A stretch of 64,000 bases of DNA from DATAEY01 sp045805565 (GCA_045805565.1 JBJMKZ010000047.1:62001-126000); one strand, 5' to 3'. Counted from the first letter of the stretch, positions 43,510-52,120 are shown. A program made the numbers and translations. Notes: generated from the letters alone by a model not told the origin.

Positions 43510-44079
43510 ATGGCCGCAGCACGCGACGTGGTTGGACCGTGGACGGGATCGCGGTGGTGGGTGCTGGTGGTGATCGGGGCGCTGTCGATCGTCGCGGGGG
43601 TCATCGCGGTGGTGCTTCCCGGCCTGACCCTGATCGTCCTGGGCATCGTGTTCGGCGCCAACCTGCTCATATGGGGGACGCTCACCCTGGTCAGCGCCTT
43701 CGACGCCCACTTGGGCGTCGCGCACAGCGTGCTGGCGGTGATCGTCGGAGTCCTCGGCGCGCTCGCCGGGCTGGTCTGCCTCGTGCACCCCGGCGTGGGC
43801 ATCGTGGCGCTGCTGCTGGCCATGTCGTTCTGGTTCATCCTCACCGGGATCGCCGACCTCGTGCGGGCGATACACCTTCCCGAGGGTCGCCTGCTGTCGC
43901 TCCTGCTCGGGGTGGTGGGGATCGCTGCCGGGGTGATCATCGTCTCCAACCCCGGGATCGGGCTCGCCACGCTCGCGCTGCTGGCGGGGGTCGGGTTCAT
44001 CGTCAGGGGGCTGCTCGAGGTCGCCGCCGGCCTGGCGCTGCGCCGGTCGCGCGGCCCCCGGCCGTTGCCGGCCACGTGA
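43510..44079 (+). CDS. HdeD family (DUF308) membrane protein
   Basis: 189 residues with six TM helices arranged as repeated pairs (WWVLVVIGALSIVAGVIAVV, later LLSLLLGVVGIAAGVIIV), the HdeD/DUF308 pattern. In E. coli HdeD helps acid resistance; the role here is unknown. ATG 43510 has GAAGGAGG 7 nt upstream. The 153-nt gap before it holds an AT-richer stretch (43425-43440) that may include its promoter. Confidence 0.9.
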   Translation: MAAARDVVGPWTGSRWWVLVVIGALSIVAGVIAVVLPGLTLIVLGIVFGANLLIWGTLTLVSAFDAHLGVAHSVLAVIVGVLGALAGLVCLVHPGVGIVALLLAMSFWFILTGIADLVRAIHLPEGRLLSLLLGVVGIAAGVIIVSNPGIGLATLALLAGVGFIVRGLLEVAAGLALRRSRGPRPLPAT

Positions 44080-44137
44080 CGCCCGGCTCCGGCGGTCGAG
44101 TCCGCCGAGAGCTCCCCACCGGGCGCGCCCGCCCCTC

Positions 44138-44578
44138 CTAGCCGGGGGCGCGGCAGGCGGCGCAGGTTCCGGTCACCTCGACCGTGTGCCCGCTCACCGT
44201 GAAGCCGTGCTCGGCGCCGAGACCCGCCAGCCACGGGCCGAGCGCGCAGTCGCGCAGCTCGACGACGCGATGGCAGCGGCTGCACACGAGGTGGTGGTGG
44301 TGCTCCTCGCCGCAGAGGCGGTAGCAGACCTCCCCCCGCCGATGCATGAGCGCGTCGATGATGGCGTGCTCGCTCAGCAGCGCCAGCGTGCGATAGACGG
44401 TGGCCAGCCCGATCGCGGCGCCCCCACCGTGGAGCCTGGCATGGATCTCCTGGGCGGTGGCGTCGTTGGGCTCGTCGGCGAGGGCTTCGAGCACCGCACG
44501 CCGCTGCCGCGTCGGCCGAACGCCGCGACGCGCGAGGAGCGCGCCGGGGTCGGGTTGCGCGCGACGGCTCATCCACAT
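44138..44578 (-). CDS. zur: Fur family zinc-uptake regulator Zur
   Basis: Zinc-sensing repressor of 146 residues (144 from the second ATG at 44572). The winged HTH has GLATVYRTLALLSE, and metal sites are HHHHLVCSRCH and the C-terminal CAAC. Position next to znuACB and a Zur-type operator identify it as Zur rather than Fur. A TACCCT box on the minus strand (44584-44579) lies 6 nt before ATG 44572, so the second ATG may be the leaderless start. It should repress znuACB and itself when zinc is ample. Confidence 0.9.
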   Translation of the reverse strand: MWMSRRAQPDPGALLARRGVRPTRQRRAVLEALADEPNDATAQEIHARLHGGGAAIGLATVYRTLALLSEHAIIDALMHRRGEVCYRLCGEEHHHHLVCSRCHRVVELRDCALGPWLAGLGAEHGFTVSGHTVEVTGTCAACRAPG

Positions 44579-44583
44579 AGGGT
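44555..44583 (+). promoter_or_regulatory. znuA promoter, leaderless type
   Basis: TTGCGC at 44555-44560, 17-nt spacer, TAGGGT at 44578-44583, then 8 nt to ATG 44592. The predicted start of transcription falls on or beside the start codon. Confidence 0.55.
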
Positions 44584-44584
44584 A
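44579..44584 (-). promoter_or_regulatory. zur -10-like box overlapping the znuA -10
   Basis: On the minus strand TACCCT shares five bases with the plus-strand TAGGGT. It lies 6 nt before the second zur ATG at 44572, so both promoters would use the same few base pairs. Confidence 0.4.
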
Positions 44585-44591
44585 GCGGGCA

Positions 44592-45449
44592 ATGAGAATG
44601 AAAATCGTTCTCGTAACAGCGGCGGCGTTATTCGCCTTCCTCGGCCCCGGTTGCGGGGGCGGGGAGTCGGCGCGGGGGAAGGGAAAGGCGCGGGTGGTCG
44701 CGGCCTTCTATCCGCTCGCCTACGCCGCCCGCGAGCTCGGCGGCTCGCGGGTCGCGGTGGATGACCTGACGCCGCCCGGCGCCGAGCCGCACGACCTCGA
44801 GGTCTCCCCTGACGACGTCCAGCGCATCCGCTCGGCCGACCTCGTGCTTCTCCTCGGTCACGGGTTCCAGCCCCAACTGGAGGCGGCGGCCGGGGGCGGC
44901 AGCACGGTGCTCGCGCTGCTCGACACCAGGGGCCTGTCGCTGCGCTCGAACGGCGACCCGCACGTGTGGCTCGATCCACTGCGCTACGCGCTGATCGTCG
45001 AGCGCATCGGCGCGGCGCTCCACGCCGAGCAGGCGGCCGGGCGCCTGGTGACGCGCCTTCGCGGGCTCGACCGTGAATACCGCAGCGGCCTGTCCCGCTG
45101 TGCCCGACGCGAGGTCGTGACCACTCACGAGGCGTTCGCCTACCTCGCCCAGCGCTACCGCCTGAAGCAGATCGCGATCACCGGGCTCAGCCCGGAGGCC
45201 GAGCCCGCGCCCAGGGACCTGCGACATGTAGTCGAGCTGGTGCGCAGGACCGGCGCCACGACGGTCTTCGTCGAGACGCTCGCCTCGCCGCGAATCGCTC
45301 GGACGGTCGCCCGCGAGACGGGCGCCAGGACGGCGGTCCTCGACCCGCTCGAGGGGCTCACCCCGACCGAGGCCAAGCGCGGCGAGGACTACTTCTCGCT
45401 CATGCGCGCCAACCTCGCAACCCTGAGGCAGGCGCTCGGATGCCGCTAG
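44592..45449 (+). CDS. znuA: Zinc ABC transporter substrate-binding lipoprotein ZnuA
   Basis: 285-residue cluster A-I metal-binding protein. Signal peptide with lipobox LGPGC near residue 21. Metal ligands match the family: His in GAEPHDLE, His in DPHVWLDP, His in TTHEAFAY, and an acidic ligand in DPLEGLT. The His-rich loop of some ZnuA proteins is absent. Start ATG 44592 (or 44598) lies inside the Zur operator. Its stop overlaps znuC by 10 nt. Confidence 0.93.
   Translation: MRMKIVLVTAAALFAFLGPGCGGGESARGKGKARVVAAFYPLAYAARELGGSRVAVDDLTPPGAEPHDLEVSPDDVQRIRSADLVLLLGHGFQPQLEAAAGGGSTVLALLDTRGLSLRSNGDPHVWLDPLRYALIVERIGAALHAEQAAGRLVTRLRGLDREYRSGLSRCARREVVTTHEAFAYLAQRYRLKQIAITGLSPEAEPAPRDLRHVVELVRRTGATTVFVETLASPRIARTVARETGARTAVLDPLEGLTPTEAKRGEDYFSLMRANLATLRQALGCR
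44594..44612. promoter_or_regulatory. Zur operator (inverted repeat)
   Basis: GAGAATGA-AAA-TCGTTCTC is an imperfect palindrome (7 of 8 pairs match), close to the actinobacterial Zur consensus TGAAAATGATTTTCA. It overlaps codons 1-7 of znuA and lies just upstream of zur, so bound Zur should block both. Confidence 0.75.
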
Positions 45450-46159
45450 CCGTCGAGCTCGAGCACGTCGGCTTCGCCTATCCCGGCGCGCCCGCGGTGC
45501 TGCGCGACGTCGACCTGGCGATCGAGCCCGGTGAGTTCGTGGCGATCGCGGGGCCAAACGGGGGCGGAAAGACGACCCTGCTTCGGATCCTGCTCGGGCT
45601 GGAGCAGCCGCAGACCGGCTCCGCCCACCTGTTCGGCGAGCCGGCTGCCCGGTTCGGCCGCCGCTCGGGCATCGGTTACCTGGCCCAGCGCTCTGCGCTC
45701 GGGATCGAGTCGCCGGTCACCGTCCGTGAGGTGGTCGCCGCGGGCCGGGTCCAGCGGCGGGGGGTGTTCACGCGGCTGCGCGGCGGCGACCGCGCGCTCG
45801 TCGAGCGGACGATCGAGCGGGTCGGGCTGGCGGATCGCGCCGGGTCCCCGCTGTCGACGCTCTCCGGGGGCCAGCAGCAGCGCGCGTTCATCGCCAAGGC
45901 GCTGGCCGCCGAGCCCGAGCTGCTGGTGCTCGACGAGCCCACCGCCGGCGTCGACGTCGACGCCCAGGACGCGCTCGCCTCGCTGCTGGCCCGCCTGCAC
46001 CGGGAGCTGGGAGTGACGATCCTGTTCGTCTCTCACGAGTTCGGCGCCGTCGAGCGCTTCGTGGAGCGGCTGGTGCTGGTGCGCGGCGGCGTGGTGTTCG
46101 ATGGCGATCCGGCGGCCCTGCCGGCCACCTGGCACGACCCCTCTCATGTCCATCCTTGA
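45440..46159 (+). CDS. znuC: Zinc ABC transporter ATP-binding protein ZnuC
   Basis: 239 residues. Walker A GPNGGGKTT at ~38-46, signature LSGGQQQRAFIAKAL, Walker B LLVLDEPTAGVD, H-loop SHEF. The C-terminus (DPSHVHP) carries two histidines. ATG 45440 overlaps the znuA end and its own end overlaps znuB by 14 nt, giving a tightly coupled operon. Confidence 0.95.
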   Translation: MPLAVELEHVGFAYPGAPAVLRDVDLAIEPGEFVAIAGPNGGGKTTLLRILLGLEQPQTGSAHLFGEPAARFGRRSGIGYLAQRSALGIESPVTVREVVAAGRVQRRGVFTRLRGGDRALVERTIERVGLADRAGSPLSTLSGGQQQRAFIAKALAAEPELLVLDEPTAGVDVDAQDALASLLARLHRELGVTILFVSHEFGAVERFVERLVLVRGGVVFDGDPAALPATWHDPSHVHP

Positions 46160-46970
46160 CTCCGAGTTCATGCGACTGGCGTTCGCGACCGGGGCGATCG
46201 TCGGCGTCCTCGCGCCCGCGGTCGGCTTCTTCCTGGTGCAGCGGCGGATGAGCCTGATCGGCGACGGCATCGGGCACGTCGCCTTCGCCGGGGTGGCCAC
46301 CGGCTACCTGCTCGGCGTCTCCCCGGTGGTGACCGCGCTGGTTGCCTCGGTGGGCGGCGCGGTGGCGATCGAATCGCTGCGCAGCCGGCGCCGCGCGGCC
46401 GGTGACCAGGCGCTCGCCCTGCTCTTCTACACCGGCATCGCCGCCGGTGTGGTGCTGGTATCGGCGGCCGGGGCGCTGAACGCCAACCTGTTCTCCTTCC
46501 TGTTCGGATCGATCCTGACCGTCACCCGGGGCGACCTGGTGCTGGTCGCGATCCTCGGCGTGGTCGGACTGGCGCTGGTGGCGGGTCTCTACCGGGCCCT
46601 CGTCGCGGTCGCCCTGGACGAGGAGGCCGCCCGCGTCAGCGGCGTCCCGGTGGGGTGGCTCAACGTGGCCCTGGCCGGCCTCGCCGGGGTCACGATCGCG
46701 CTCTCGATGCGGATCGTCGGGATCCTGCTGATCGCCGCCCTGATGGTGCTCCCGGTCATCGCCGCGGGGCGCCTCGCCTGGAGCGTCCGATCGGCCATGC
46801 TGCTGGCGATCGCGATCGGGCTGGTCTCGGTGTTCGCCGGACTGACCGCCGCGTACTACGCCGACCTCGCGCCGGGCGGAGCCATCGTGCTGGTCGCCGC
46901 CGGGTCGTTCCTGCTCGCCGGCGTCGTTCCCGCGGTGCGCGGTCTGCGTCGCGGCGAACCGGACGGCTAG
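46146..46970 (+). CDS. znuB: Zinc ABC transporter permease ZnuB
   Basis: 274 residues, about eight TM helices, with the ABC-3 family segment RRMSLIGDGIGHVAFAGVA. ATG 46146 is taken as start since the family N-terminus (FMRLAFATGAIVG) follows; upstream codons lie in znuC. It ends 3 nt inside a convergent small gene. Confidence 0.94.
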   Translation: MSILDSEFMRLAFATGAIVGVLAPAVGFFLVQRRMSLIGDGIGHVAFAGVATGYLLGVSPVVTALVASVGGAVAIESLRSRRRAAGDQALALLFYTGIAAGVVLVSAAGALNANLFSFLFGSILTVTRGDLVLVAILGVVGLALVAGLYRALVAVALDEEAARVSGVPVGWLNVALAGLAGVTIALSMRIVGILLIAALMVLPVIAAGRLAWSVRSAMLLAIAIGLVSVFAGLTAAYYADLAPGGAIVLVAAGSFLLAGVVPAVRGLRRGEPDG

Positions 46971-47173
46971 ACGGCCAGGCGCCGCCTGATGCGCTCGCCG
47001 ACGGGGCTGGCCAGCTGCCGGATGGGAAGGCCCTTCTCGTCGTAGCGCAGCGGATGAGCGCTTCCTTCGGCGACCGGGCCGACCAGCCCGGGGCCGCCCC
47101 CGCGGTGCCGGGCGTTGCGCAGCTCTTCGTAGTAGTAGGCGTCGAACGCCCTGGTCAGGTCGGACTGGGTCAT
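46967..47173 (-). CDS. Small protein of unknown function
   Basis: 68 residues, polar: SDLTRAFDAYYYEELRNARH at the start and PIRQLASPVGERIRRRLAV at the end. Start ATG 47173 lies 5 nt downstream of the stop of the adjacent small gene on the same strand. No family was recognised. It may be cotranscribed with that gene. Confidence 0.5.
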   Translation of the reverse strand: MTQSDLTRAFDAYYYEELRNARHRGGGPGLVGPVAEGSAHPLRYDEKGLPIRQLASPVGERIRRRLAV

Positions 47174-47178
47174 CGCGG

Positions 47179-47451
47179 TCAACACGCCGGTTCCAGAACC
47201 GGCTGCCCGCCCACCGCGAGCCTGCCCCGGCCGGGCTCGGCGTCGGCGCCTAACAGAGACCACGCCAGCAGCCACAGCGCCGCCTTCTGGTCCGGGGCCA
47301 GCCTGTCACTGGCCTCGATTGCCTCCGCCACAGGTTCGAACCCGACGTCGTCGGCCACCATCTGCTCGACGGCGCGGCGGTGGTCATCGAACGACGGCCC
47401 GGTGGCGATCCGGCCCATCGTGCTCCCTTGGCTGGAGACCTGGGTGGTCAT
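47179..47451 (-). CDS. Small protein of unknown function
   Basis: 90 residues from ATG 47451. Helical segments (SFDDHRRAVEQMVADDVGFE, then ASDRLAPDQKAALWLLAWSL) suggest a small four-helix protein. No known motif. Pairs with the next small gene; both sit between znuB and the two-component system. Confidence 0.5.
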   Translation of the reverse strand: MTTQVSSQGSTMGRIATGPSFDDHRRAVEQMVADDVGFEPVAEAIEASDRLAPDQKAALWLLAWSLLGADAEPGRGRLAVGGQPVLEPAC

Positions 47452-47535
47452 CTCTGGCGGCAGAGTGTGAGGGCAGCGGCTGAGAATCGTGTGAGAGTCG
47501 ACTGAGCGCGACTCTCAGCTTCCTCTCATCGCGGA

Positions 47536-47541
47536 TAGCAT
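47536..47541 (+). promoter_or_regulatory. TAGCAT -10-like box upstream of response regulator
   Basis: TAGCAT lies 10 nt before GTG 47552. No Shine-Dalgarno sequence is visible. Confidence 0.3.
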
Positions 47542-47551
47542 CATCCCATCC

Positions 47552-48232
47552 GTGCGGGTGCTACTGGTCGAGGACGACGTGCGAATGGCCGCGGCCCTGC
47601 GCCGGGGGCTGCAGGCCGAGGGGATCGTGGCCGACGTCGCCACCCGCGGGGGCGACGCGCTGTGGATGGCGCGCGCCACCGAGCTGGACGCGATGGTGCT
47701 CGACGTCCTGCTGCCGGACATCGACGGATTCGAGACGTGCCGCAGGCTGCGGGCGGACGGTGTCTGGGTCCCCATCATCATGCTGACCGCCCGCGATGCG
47801 GTGGCCGACCGGGTGCGAGGGCTGGACGCGGGCGCCGACGACTACCTGACCAAGCCGTTCTCGCTGGCCGAGCTACTCGCGCGGCTGCGCGCACTCTTTC
47901 GCCGGGGGCCCCTCGACCGGCCGACGGTGCTCGAGGTGGGCACGCTGCGGCTCGACCCCGCGACGCGGCAGGTCTGGCGCGGCGACCACGAGATCGCCCT
48001 CTCGGCGCGGGAGTTCGCGCTGCTGGAGACGTTCATGCGCCGGCCCGGTCAGGCCCTCAGCCGGCTGCAGCTCCTGGAGGCGGCCTGGGACTACGCCTAC
48101 GAGCACCGTTCGAACGTGATCGAGGTCTACGTCAGGTACCTGAGGGAGAAGATCGACCGGCCGTTCGGGGTCAGCGCCCTGGAGACGGTCCGCGGCTTCG
48201 GCTACCGCCTGCGCAAGGACGGCGGGGCTTGA
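47552..48232 (+). CDS. OmpR/PhoB family response regulator
   Basis: 226 residues. Receiver with Asp51 in MVLDVLLPDIDG, acidic pocket VEDD, Lys in LTKPF; C-terminal winged HTH (REFALLETFMRRPGQALSR, then FGYRLRK). GTG 47552. Stop overlaps the TTG start of the kinase (TTGA), so they form a pair. Regulon unknown. Confidence 0.95.
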   Translation: MRVLLVEDDVRMAAALRRGLQAEGIVADVATRGGDALWMARATELDAMVLDVLLPDIDGFETCRRLRADGVWVPIIMLTARDAVADRVRGLDAGADDYLTKPFSLAELLARLRALFRRGPLDRPTVLEVGTLRLDPATRQVWRGDHEIALSAREFALLETFMRRPGQALSRLQLLEAAWDYAYEHRSNVIEVYVRYLREKIDRPFGVSALETVRGFGYRLRKDGGA

Positions 48233-49617
48233 GCCGGGTCCCAATCCGCCTCCGTCTGACCGCCGGCTTCGCGCTGGCGATGGTCGCGGTGGTCGCCGGG
48301 GGCGCGGCGTTCGCCTACCTGCGCGTGCGAGCGGACCTCGACGAGACGATCAGAGATTCCCTGTACACCCGCGCCCAGGGCGTCGCCAGGCAGGCGCGCC
48401 GCTCCCGGGTCCGTCTGGTGCAGTCGGGGCTACCTCCCTCCGAGGAAGAGAGCATCACGCAGCTGCTGGCGCCCAACGGCCGGGTCCTGCGCACCACGGG
48501 CACCACCTCGGCCCCGGTCCTGAGCGCTTCCCAGCTGCGGCGTGCGCGCACCGGTTCCGTGCTCGTCGACCGGCGTGTGCCCGAGATCGACGGGCCCGCC
48601 CGCGTCCTGGCCAGGCCGGTGTCCGCCCGGTCCGGCTCACCGGTCGTGGCGGTGGGCCAGGCGGTGGACGACCGCAACGAGGTCCTCGCGGGTCTGCTCA
48701 AGGGCTTCCTCATCGCCGGGCCGATCGCCATCGTGGTGGCATCGCTGGTCGGCTACGTCCTGGCCGCGGCCGGCCTGGCCCCGATCGAGGCGATGCGCCG
48801 CCGGGCCCGGAACGTCTCGCTCACCGAGGACGGGGATCCGCTGCCACTTCCAGCCGCCCGCGACGAGGTGCGGCGTCTGGGGGAGACGCTCAACGACATG
48901 CTCGACCGGCTGCGGCGTTCATTCCAGAACGAACGCCGCTTCGTGGCCGACGCCAGCCACGAGCTGCGCACGCCGGTGGCGGTCATCAAGACCGAGCTGG
49001 ACGGCGCCCTGCACACCGGCGGGTACGGTCCCGACGTCCGTGAGGCGCTGGTGGCGGCCATCGACGAATGCGATCGCCTCGGCCAGCTGGCCGAGGATCT
49101 GCTGGTGCTGGCCCGGGCCGCCGACGGCCGGCTCCCGGTTCGGCCCGAGAGGCTTCGCATGCGCTCACTGCTCGACTCCATTCGGGACCGGTTCATCGAC
49201 CGCGCCATCGAGCATCGCCGCCGTATCCGGGTCGACGCGCCCGACGACCTGACGGTGGCCGTCGATCCGCTGCGCATGCGCCAGGCGCTCGGCAACCTGA
49301 TCGACAACGCGCTGCGCCACGGCGACGGCGAGATCGTCCTCAGCGCACGCGCCACGGGGACCGACGTCGAGATCGACGTCGCCGACCAGGGCCCGGGGTT
49401 CCCGCCCGACCTGGCCGACCAGGCGTTCGCGCGCTTCGCGCGCGGCGACCCCGCGAGGACGCGCGGGGGAGCCGGCCTCGGGATGTCGATCGTGCGCGCG
49501 ATCGCCGAAGCTCATGGAGGGCGGACGGCGATCGTCGACGGCGCGGGGGCGAGGGTCCGCCTGTGGCTGCCGGCATCCGCCGGCGCCATGGACGGCGGCG
49601 CCCCGGCGCGGCCCTGA
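48229..49617 (+). CDS. Sensor histidine kinase
   Basis: 462 residues from TTG 48229. TM1 at ~10-32, an extracellular sensor of ~130 residues, TM2 at ~160-185, HAMP, then HisKA with His244 in DASHELRTPVAV and HATPase_c (N-box NLIDNALRHGDG, G-box ADQGPGFP, GGAGLGMSIV). Resembles MprB/PhoR-type actinobacterial kinases. Ligand unknown. The TTG start overlaps the regulator stop codon. Confidence 0.94.
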   Translation: MSRVPIRLRLTAGFALAMVAVVAGGAAFAYLRVRADLDETIRDSLYTRAQGVARQARRSRVRLVQSGLPPSEEESITQLLAPNGRVLRTTGTTSAPVLSASQLRRARTGSVLVDRRVPEIDGPARVLARPVSARSGSPVVAVGQAVDDRNEVLAGLLKGFLIAGPIAIVVASLVGYVLAAAGLAPIEAMRRRARNVSLTEDGDPLPLPAARDEVRRLGETLNDMLDRLRRSFQNERRFVADASHELRTPVAVIKTELDGALHTGGYGPDVREALVAAIDECDRLGQLAEDLLVLARAADGRLPVRPERLRMRSLLDSIRDRFIDRAIEHRRRIRVDAPDDLTVAVDPLRMRQALGNLIDNALRHGDGEIVLSARATGTDVEIDVADQGPGFPPDLADQAFARFARGDPARTRGGAGLGMSIVRAIAEAHGGRTAIVDGAGARVRLWLPASAGAMDGGAPARP

Positions 49618-49618
49618 G

Positions 49619-49963
49619 CTACCTCGACCCGCGCGCCGCCAGCCCGAACGGGCTTCCCTCGCTGTCCCTGCACACCGCCCACGCCTCGCCCGGATGGACG
49701 ACGGATCCTCCCAGCGCCTCGACCTGCTCCAGGGCGGCCGGGATGTCGTCGACTTCGAAGTACGGCAGCGAGAACGAGTCTCCCGGACCGCGCCCACGAG
49801 CATGGACCCCGACGGCCGGGGCGGCGGAATGGGTCTGCCACCCCTCCCCCTCTCCGGCGGCTCGCGACTCCAGCTCGAGCCCGAGCAGGCCGTTCCAGAA
49901 GCGACGCGCACGTTCGACGTCGTCCGCCGGAAACTCCACCAGGGCGAGCGGCGAGCGGGCCAT
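49619..49963 (-). CDS. VOC (glyoxalase) family protein
   Basis: 114 residues, single VOC domain: LALVEFPADDVERARRFWNG at the start and the PYFEVDDIPAALEQVEALGG module later. ATG 49963. Convergent with the histidine kinase (stop 2 nt apart). One of four VOC genes within 3 kb. Substrate unknown. Confidence 0.85.
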   Translation of the reverse strand: MARSPLALVEFPADDVERARRFWNGLLGLELESRAAGEGEGWQTHSAAPAVGVHARGRGPGDSFSLPYFEVDDIPAALEQVEALGGSVVHPGEAWAVCRDSEGSPFGLAARGSR

Positions 49964-50071
49964 GCCGACACCGTACCGCGGTCCTGCCCGATAGCCCCGC
50001 CCGAGGCGACTCGAGCGGACTTCCGTTTGCTGGCAGGACGCATTCGCCGCGTTTGCGGCAAGCTGCGTGGG

Positions 50072-50491
50072 ATGCGGCAGCGGGTAAGCGTCATCACCCT
50101 CGGGGTGCGCGACCTCGTCCGGGCTCGCCGTTTCTACGAGGTCCTCGGCTGGGAGACCGGCGCGGCGCCCGACGACGACGTCGTCTTCTTCCAGGCGGGC
50201 GACATGGTGCTGGCCCTGTGGGACCGCGCCAGGCTCGCCGAGGACAGCTGCGTCGAGGACAGCCCCGGATGGGGCGGCGTGACGCTGGCGCTCAACGTCG
50301 CCTCGCCCGGCGAGGTCGACGCCGTGACCGAGGAGGCCAGGGCCGCGGGCGCGACGATCGGCCGAGAGCCGGCGCAGACGTTCTGGGGCGGATACAGCTC
50401 GGCGTTCGTGGACCCCGACGGCCACCCGTGGGAGATCGCCCACAACCCGCGTTGGACGCTCACCGCGGACGGCGGGGTCCGGCTGGCCTGA
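50072..50491 (+). CDS. VOC (glyoxalase) family protein
   Basis: 139 residues: SVITLGVRDLVRARRFYEVL, then DMVLALWDRARLAED, and the C-terminal SSAFVDPDGHPWEIAHNPRW, which holds a conserved metal-type Glu. Related to bleomycin-resistance/dioxygenase-like VOC proteins. ATG 50072 lacks a clear SD. Divergent from the VOC gene at 49619. Confidence 0.88.
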   Translation: MRQRVSVITLGVRDLVRARRFYEVLGWETGAAPDDDVVFFQAGDMVLALWDRARLAEDSCVEDSPGWGGVTLALNVASPGEVDAVTEEARAAGATIGREPAQTFWGGYSSAFVDPDGHPWEIAHNPRWTLTADGGVRLA

Positions 50492-50497
50492 GGCGAT

Positions 50498-50513
50498 CAC
50501 CGGCTCCCCGGTG
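50498..50513 (+). terminator. Small hairpin after the VOC gene
   Basis: CACCGG / CCGGTG stem with a 4-nt loop, 6 nt past the stop codon, between convergent genes. Confidence 0.3.
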
Positions 50514-50539
50514 GCGGGACCGAGCCGGCGGACGAAGCC

Positions 50540-51526
50540 CTAGCGTCGCGCCCGGCGGCATCCCGGGCTCTGGAAGTCGAGCAATGGGTGCAGTTCGATG
50601 CCGTTGCGGGCCACCCCGTACTGGCCATGGCGGCTGTCCCAGAAGCCCACCCCGGTCACGGTGGCGGTGCCGACGATGCGCCGCTGTCTTCGCCCCACCC
50701 CACCGCACGCGCGGGTGAGCGCCTGGCGGGCATGCACCATCGCATTGCGATACGGCGAGACCCCCACCGAATAGCAGCGCGGGCTGGGCAGCTCGGTGAT
50801 CATCGTGCGGCGGGGATGGCCGGGCTCCGCCACCACCAGATGAATGTCGCGGTCCGCCTCCAGCTGCGTGGAGACCAGCCGTACCAAAACCTGGAACACC
50901 TGCCGCTCGGCGCCGGGGAGACGCCCGGTGAAGAAGCCCAGGCCGCCCGGTCGCCGCCGCAGCCACAGGGCGCTCAGGGAGGTGGGTATCGGGGCCGGGT
51001 TGACCACCTCCATACGCGAGTCGGCGAGGTTCTTGACCCCGTAGCGCCCGCTGATGCAGGGGCGCTCGCCTGGCTCGTGGCCTCTGGGCAGCCGGCCGGT
51101 CACCTTGACCGCGCCGATCGCGGGTCTCAGGCCCGGCGCGGTGGCGAACACCGGCACGAACCCCGGGTCGCGAAACCCCACCGTGAGAAACGCGCGGCCC
51201 GCCCCGTTGGTCACCGCCCGGCGTCCGCCCAGGCGGACCACGGCGTGGGGCACCGGGCGTCGGCCGGTGGGGAGATAGGCGTAGGTCCTCAGCCTGAAGC
51301 GGGTGCGCCTGCGCACTCGCGGGCCGTGGGGAAGCACCGAGACGTGCAGCGCCGGTTGGGCGATGCTCGGCGCGGGCGGCAGCAGCTGGCTGGCGCGGGC
51401 CTGCGGGGCAGCCCGCGCGACGCTCATCCCCGCTCCGGCCGCCGGCAGTGTGGCCAGAGCTCCAGCAGCGAGCAGCACGACCGCCAGGCGGCGGGACTCT
51501 GGCCATTTCCCCGGCTTGCATCCCAC
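50540..51526 (-). CDS. Secreted protein with 'FWDSRHGQ...GIELHP' domain
   Basis: 328 residues. The signal peptide is RRLAVVLLAAGALATLPAAG, cleaved near residue 40. An Ig-like stretch (~55-130) is followed by CISGRYGVKNLADS and a C-terminal domain with DRDIHLVVAEPG, TMITELPSP, ARQAL and VGFWDSRHGQYGVARNGIEL then HP. That domain recurs in actinobacterial secreted proteins; the His/Asp/Glu residues suggest metal binding or nuclease-like chemistry, not proven. Start GTG/ATG at 51526. Confidence 0.7.
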   Translation of the reverse strand: MGCKPGKWPESRRLAVVLLAAGALATLPAAGAGMSVARAAPQARASQLLPPAPSIAQPALHVSVLPHGPRVRRRTRFRLRTYAYLPTGRRPVPHAVVRLGGRRAVTNGAGRAFLTVGFRDPGFVPVFATAPGLRPAIGAVKVTGRLPRGHEPGERPCISGRYGVKNLADSRMEVVNPAPIPTSLSALWLRRRPGGLGFFTGRLPGAERQVFQVLVRLVSTQLEADRDIHLVVAEPGHPRRTMITELPSPRCYSVGVSPYRNAMVHARQALTRACGGVGRRQRRIVGTATVTGVGFWDSRHGQYGVARNGIELHPLLDFQSPGCRRARR

Positions 51527-51754
51527 GGCGGGGCGAACCTACCGGTCAGCCCACCCGCGCCTCCAGGCCCAACGGTACCGGCGCGCGCGACGGTCGCCCG
51601 GCGGCTGGACGAGTACACCGACGCTCGCGACGCACTCGACCCCCGTGGGGCGGTCCTCGTAGCGATGTCGCGTCGGTGCTCAGCCCGACGTCCGGCGCGA
51701 CCGGCCGTCGACTCTCCGGCCGGCCGCGCCAACTCCTTCTGATCCGGACGGTCA

Positions 51755-52120
51755 CTACGTCCTGACGACGCCGACCATGTGCCCTTCCGGATCGTTGAAC
51801 ATCCCGATCTCCACCTGCTCCATGACCTTCTCCGGGCCCATCACCCGCGACCCGCCGAGACTCTCGGCCTTGGCCAGCGCGGCCTCGACGTCGGGCACCC
51901 CGATGTAGAAGGTGACGTGGCCGGAGTAGCCCTCGGGCCCCGCGCCGATGCCGCCGCCGATTCCCACGCCGTCGTCCGAGACGTTGCTTTCACGCTGGAC
52001 GATCCCGTAATTCATGGGGTTGTCGGAGTCGAACTCCCACCCGAACAGCTCGGCGTAGTAGCGCCTGAGCTCGTCCGCGTCCTTCCCCACGATCTCGAAG
52101 TGGACTACAGGCTGTCCCAT
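51755..52120 (-). CDS. VOC (glyoxalase) family protein
   Basis: 121 residues: VVHFEIVGKDADELRRYYAE, FYIGVPDVEAALAKAESLGG and FNDPEGHMVGVVRT. AAAGGAG precedes ATG 52120. Same class as the frameshifted VOC gene just upstream on the same strand (52199-52589), with which it may have formed an operon. The 228 nt between it and the secreted-protein gene (51527-51754) shows no convincing gene. Confidence 0.88.
   Translation of the reverse strand: MGQPVVHFEIVGKDADELRRYYAELFGWEFDSDNPMNYGIVQRESNVSDDGVGIGGGIGAGPEGYSGHVTFYIGVPDVEAALAKAESLGGSRVMGPEKVMEQVEIGMFNDPEGHMVGVVRT

Noticed and set aside
44138..44578. Ferric uptake regulator Fur instead of Zur
   Set aside because: Neighbouring znuACB and the operator sequence favour zinc.
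51527..51754. Possible short gene (RRLDEYTDARDALDPRGAV on the plus strand)
   Set aside because: No start, no SD and no recognisable family; recorded only as an unassigned gap.
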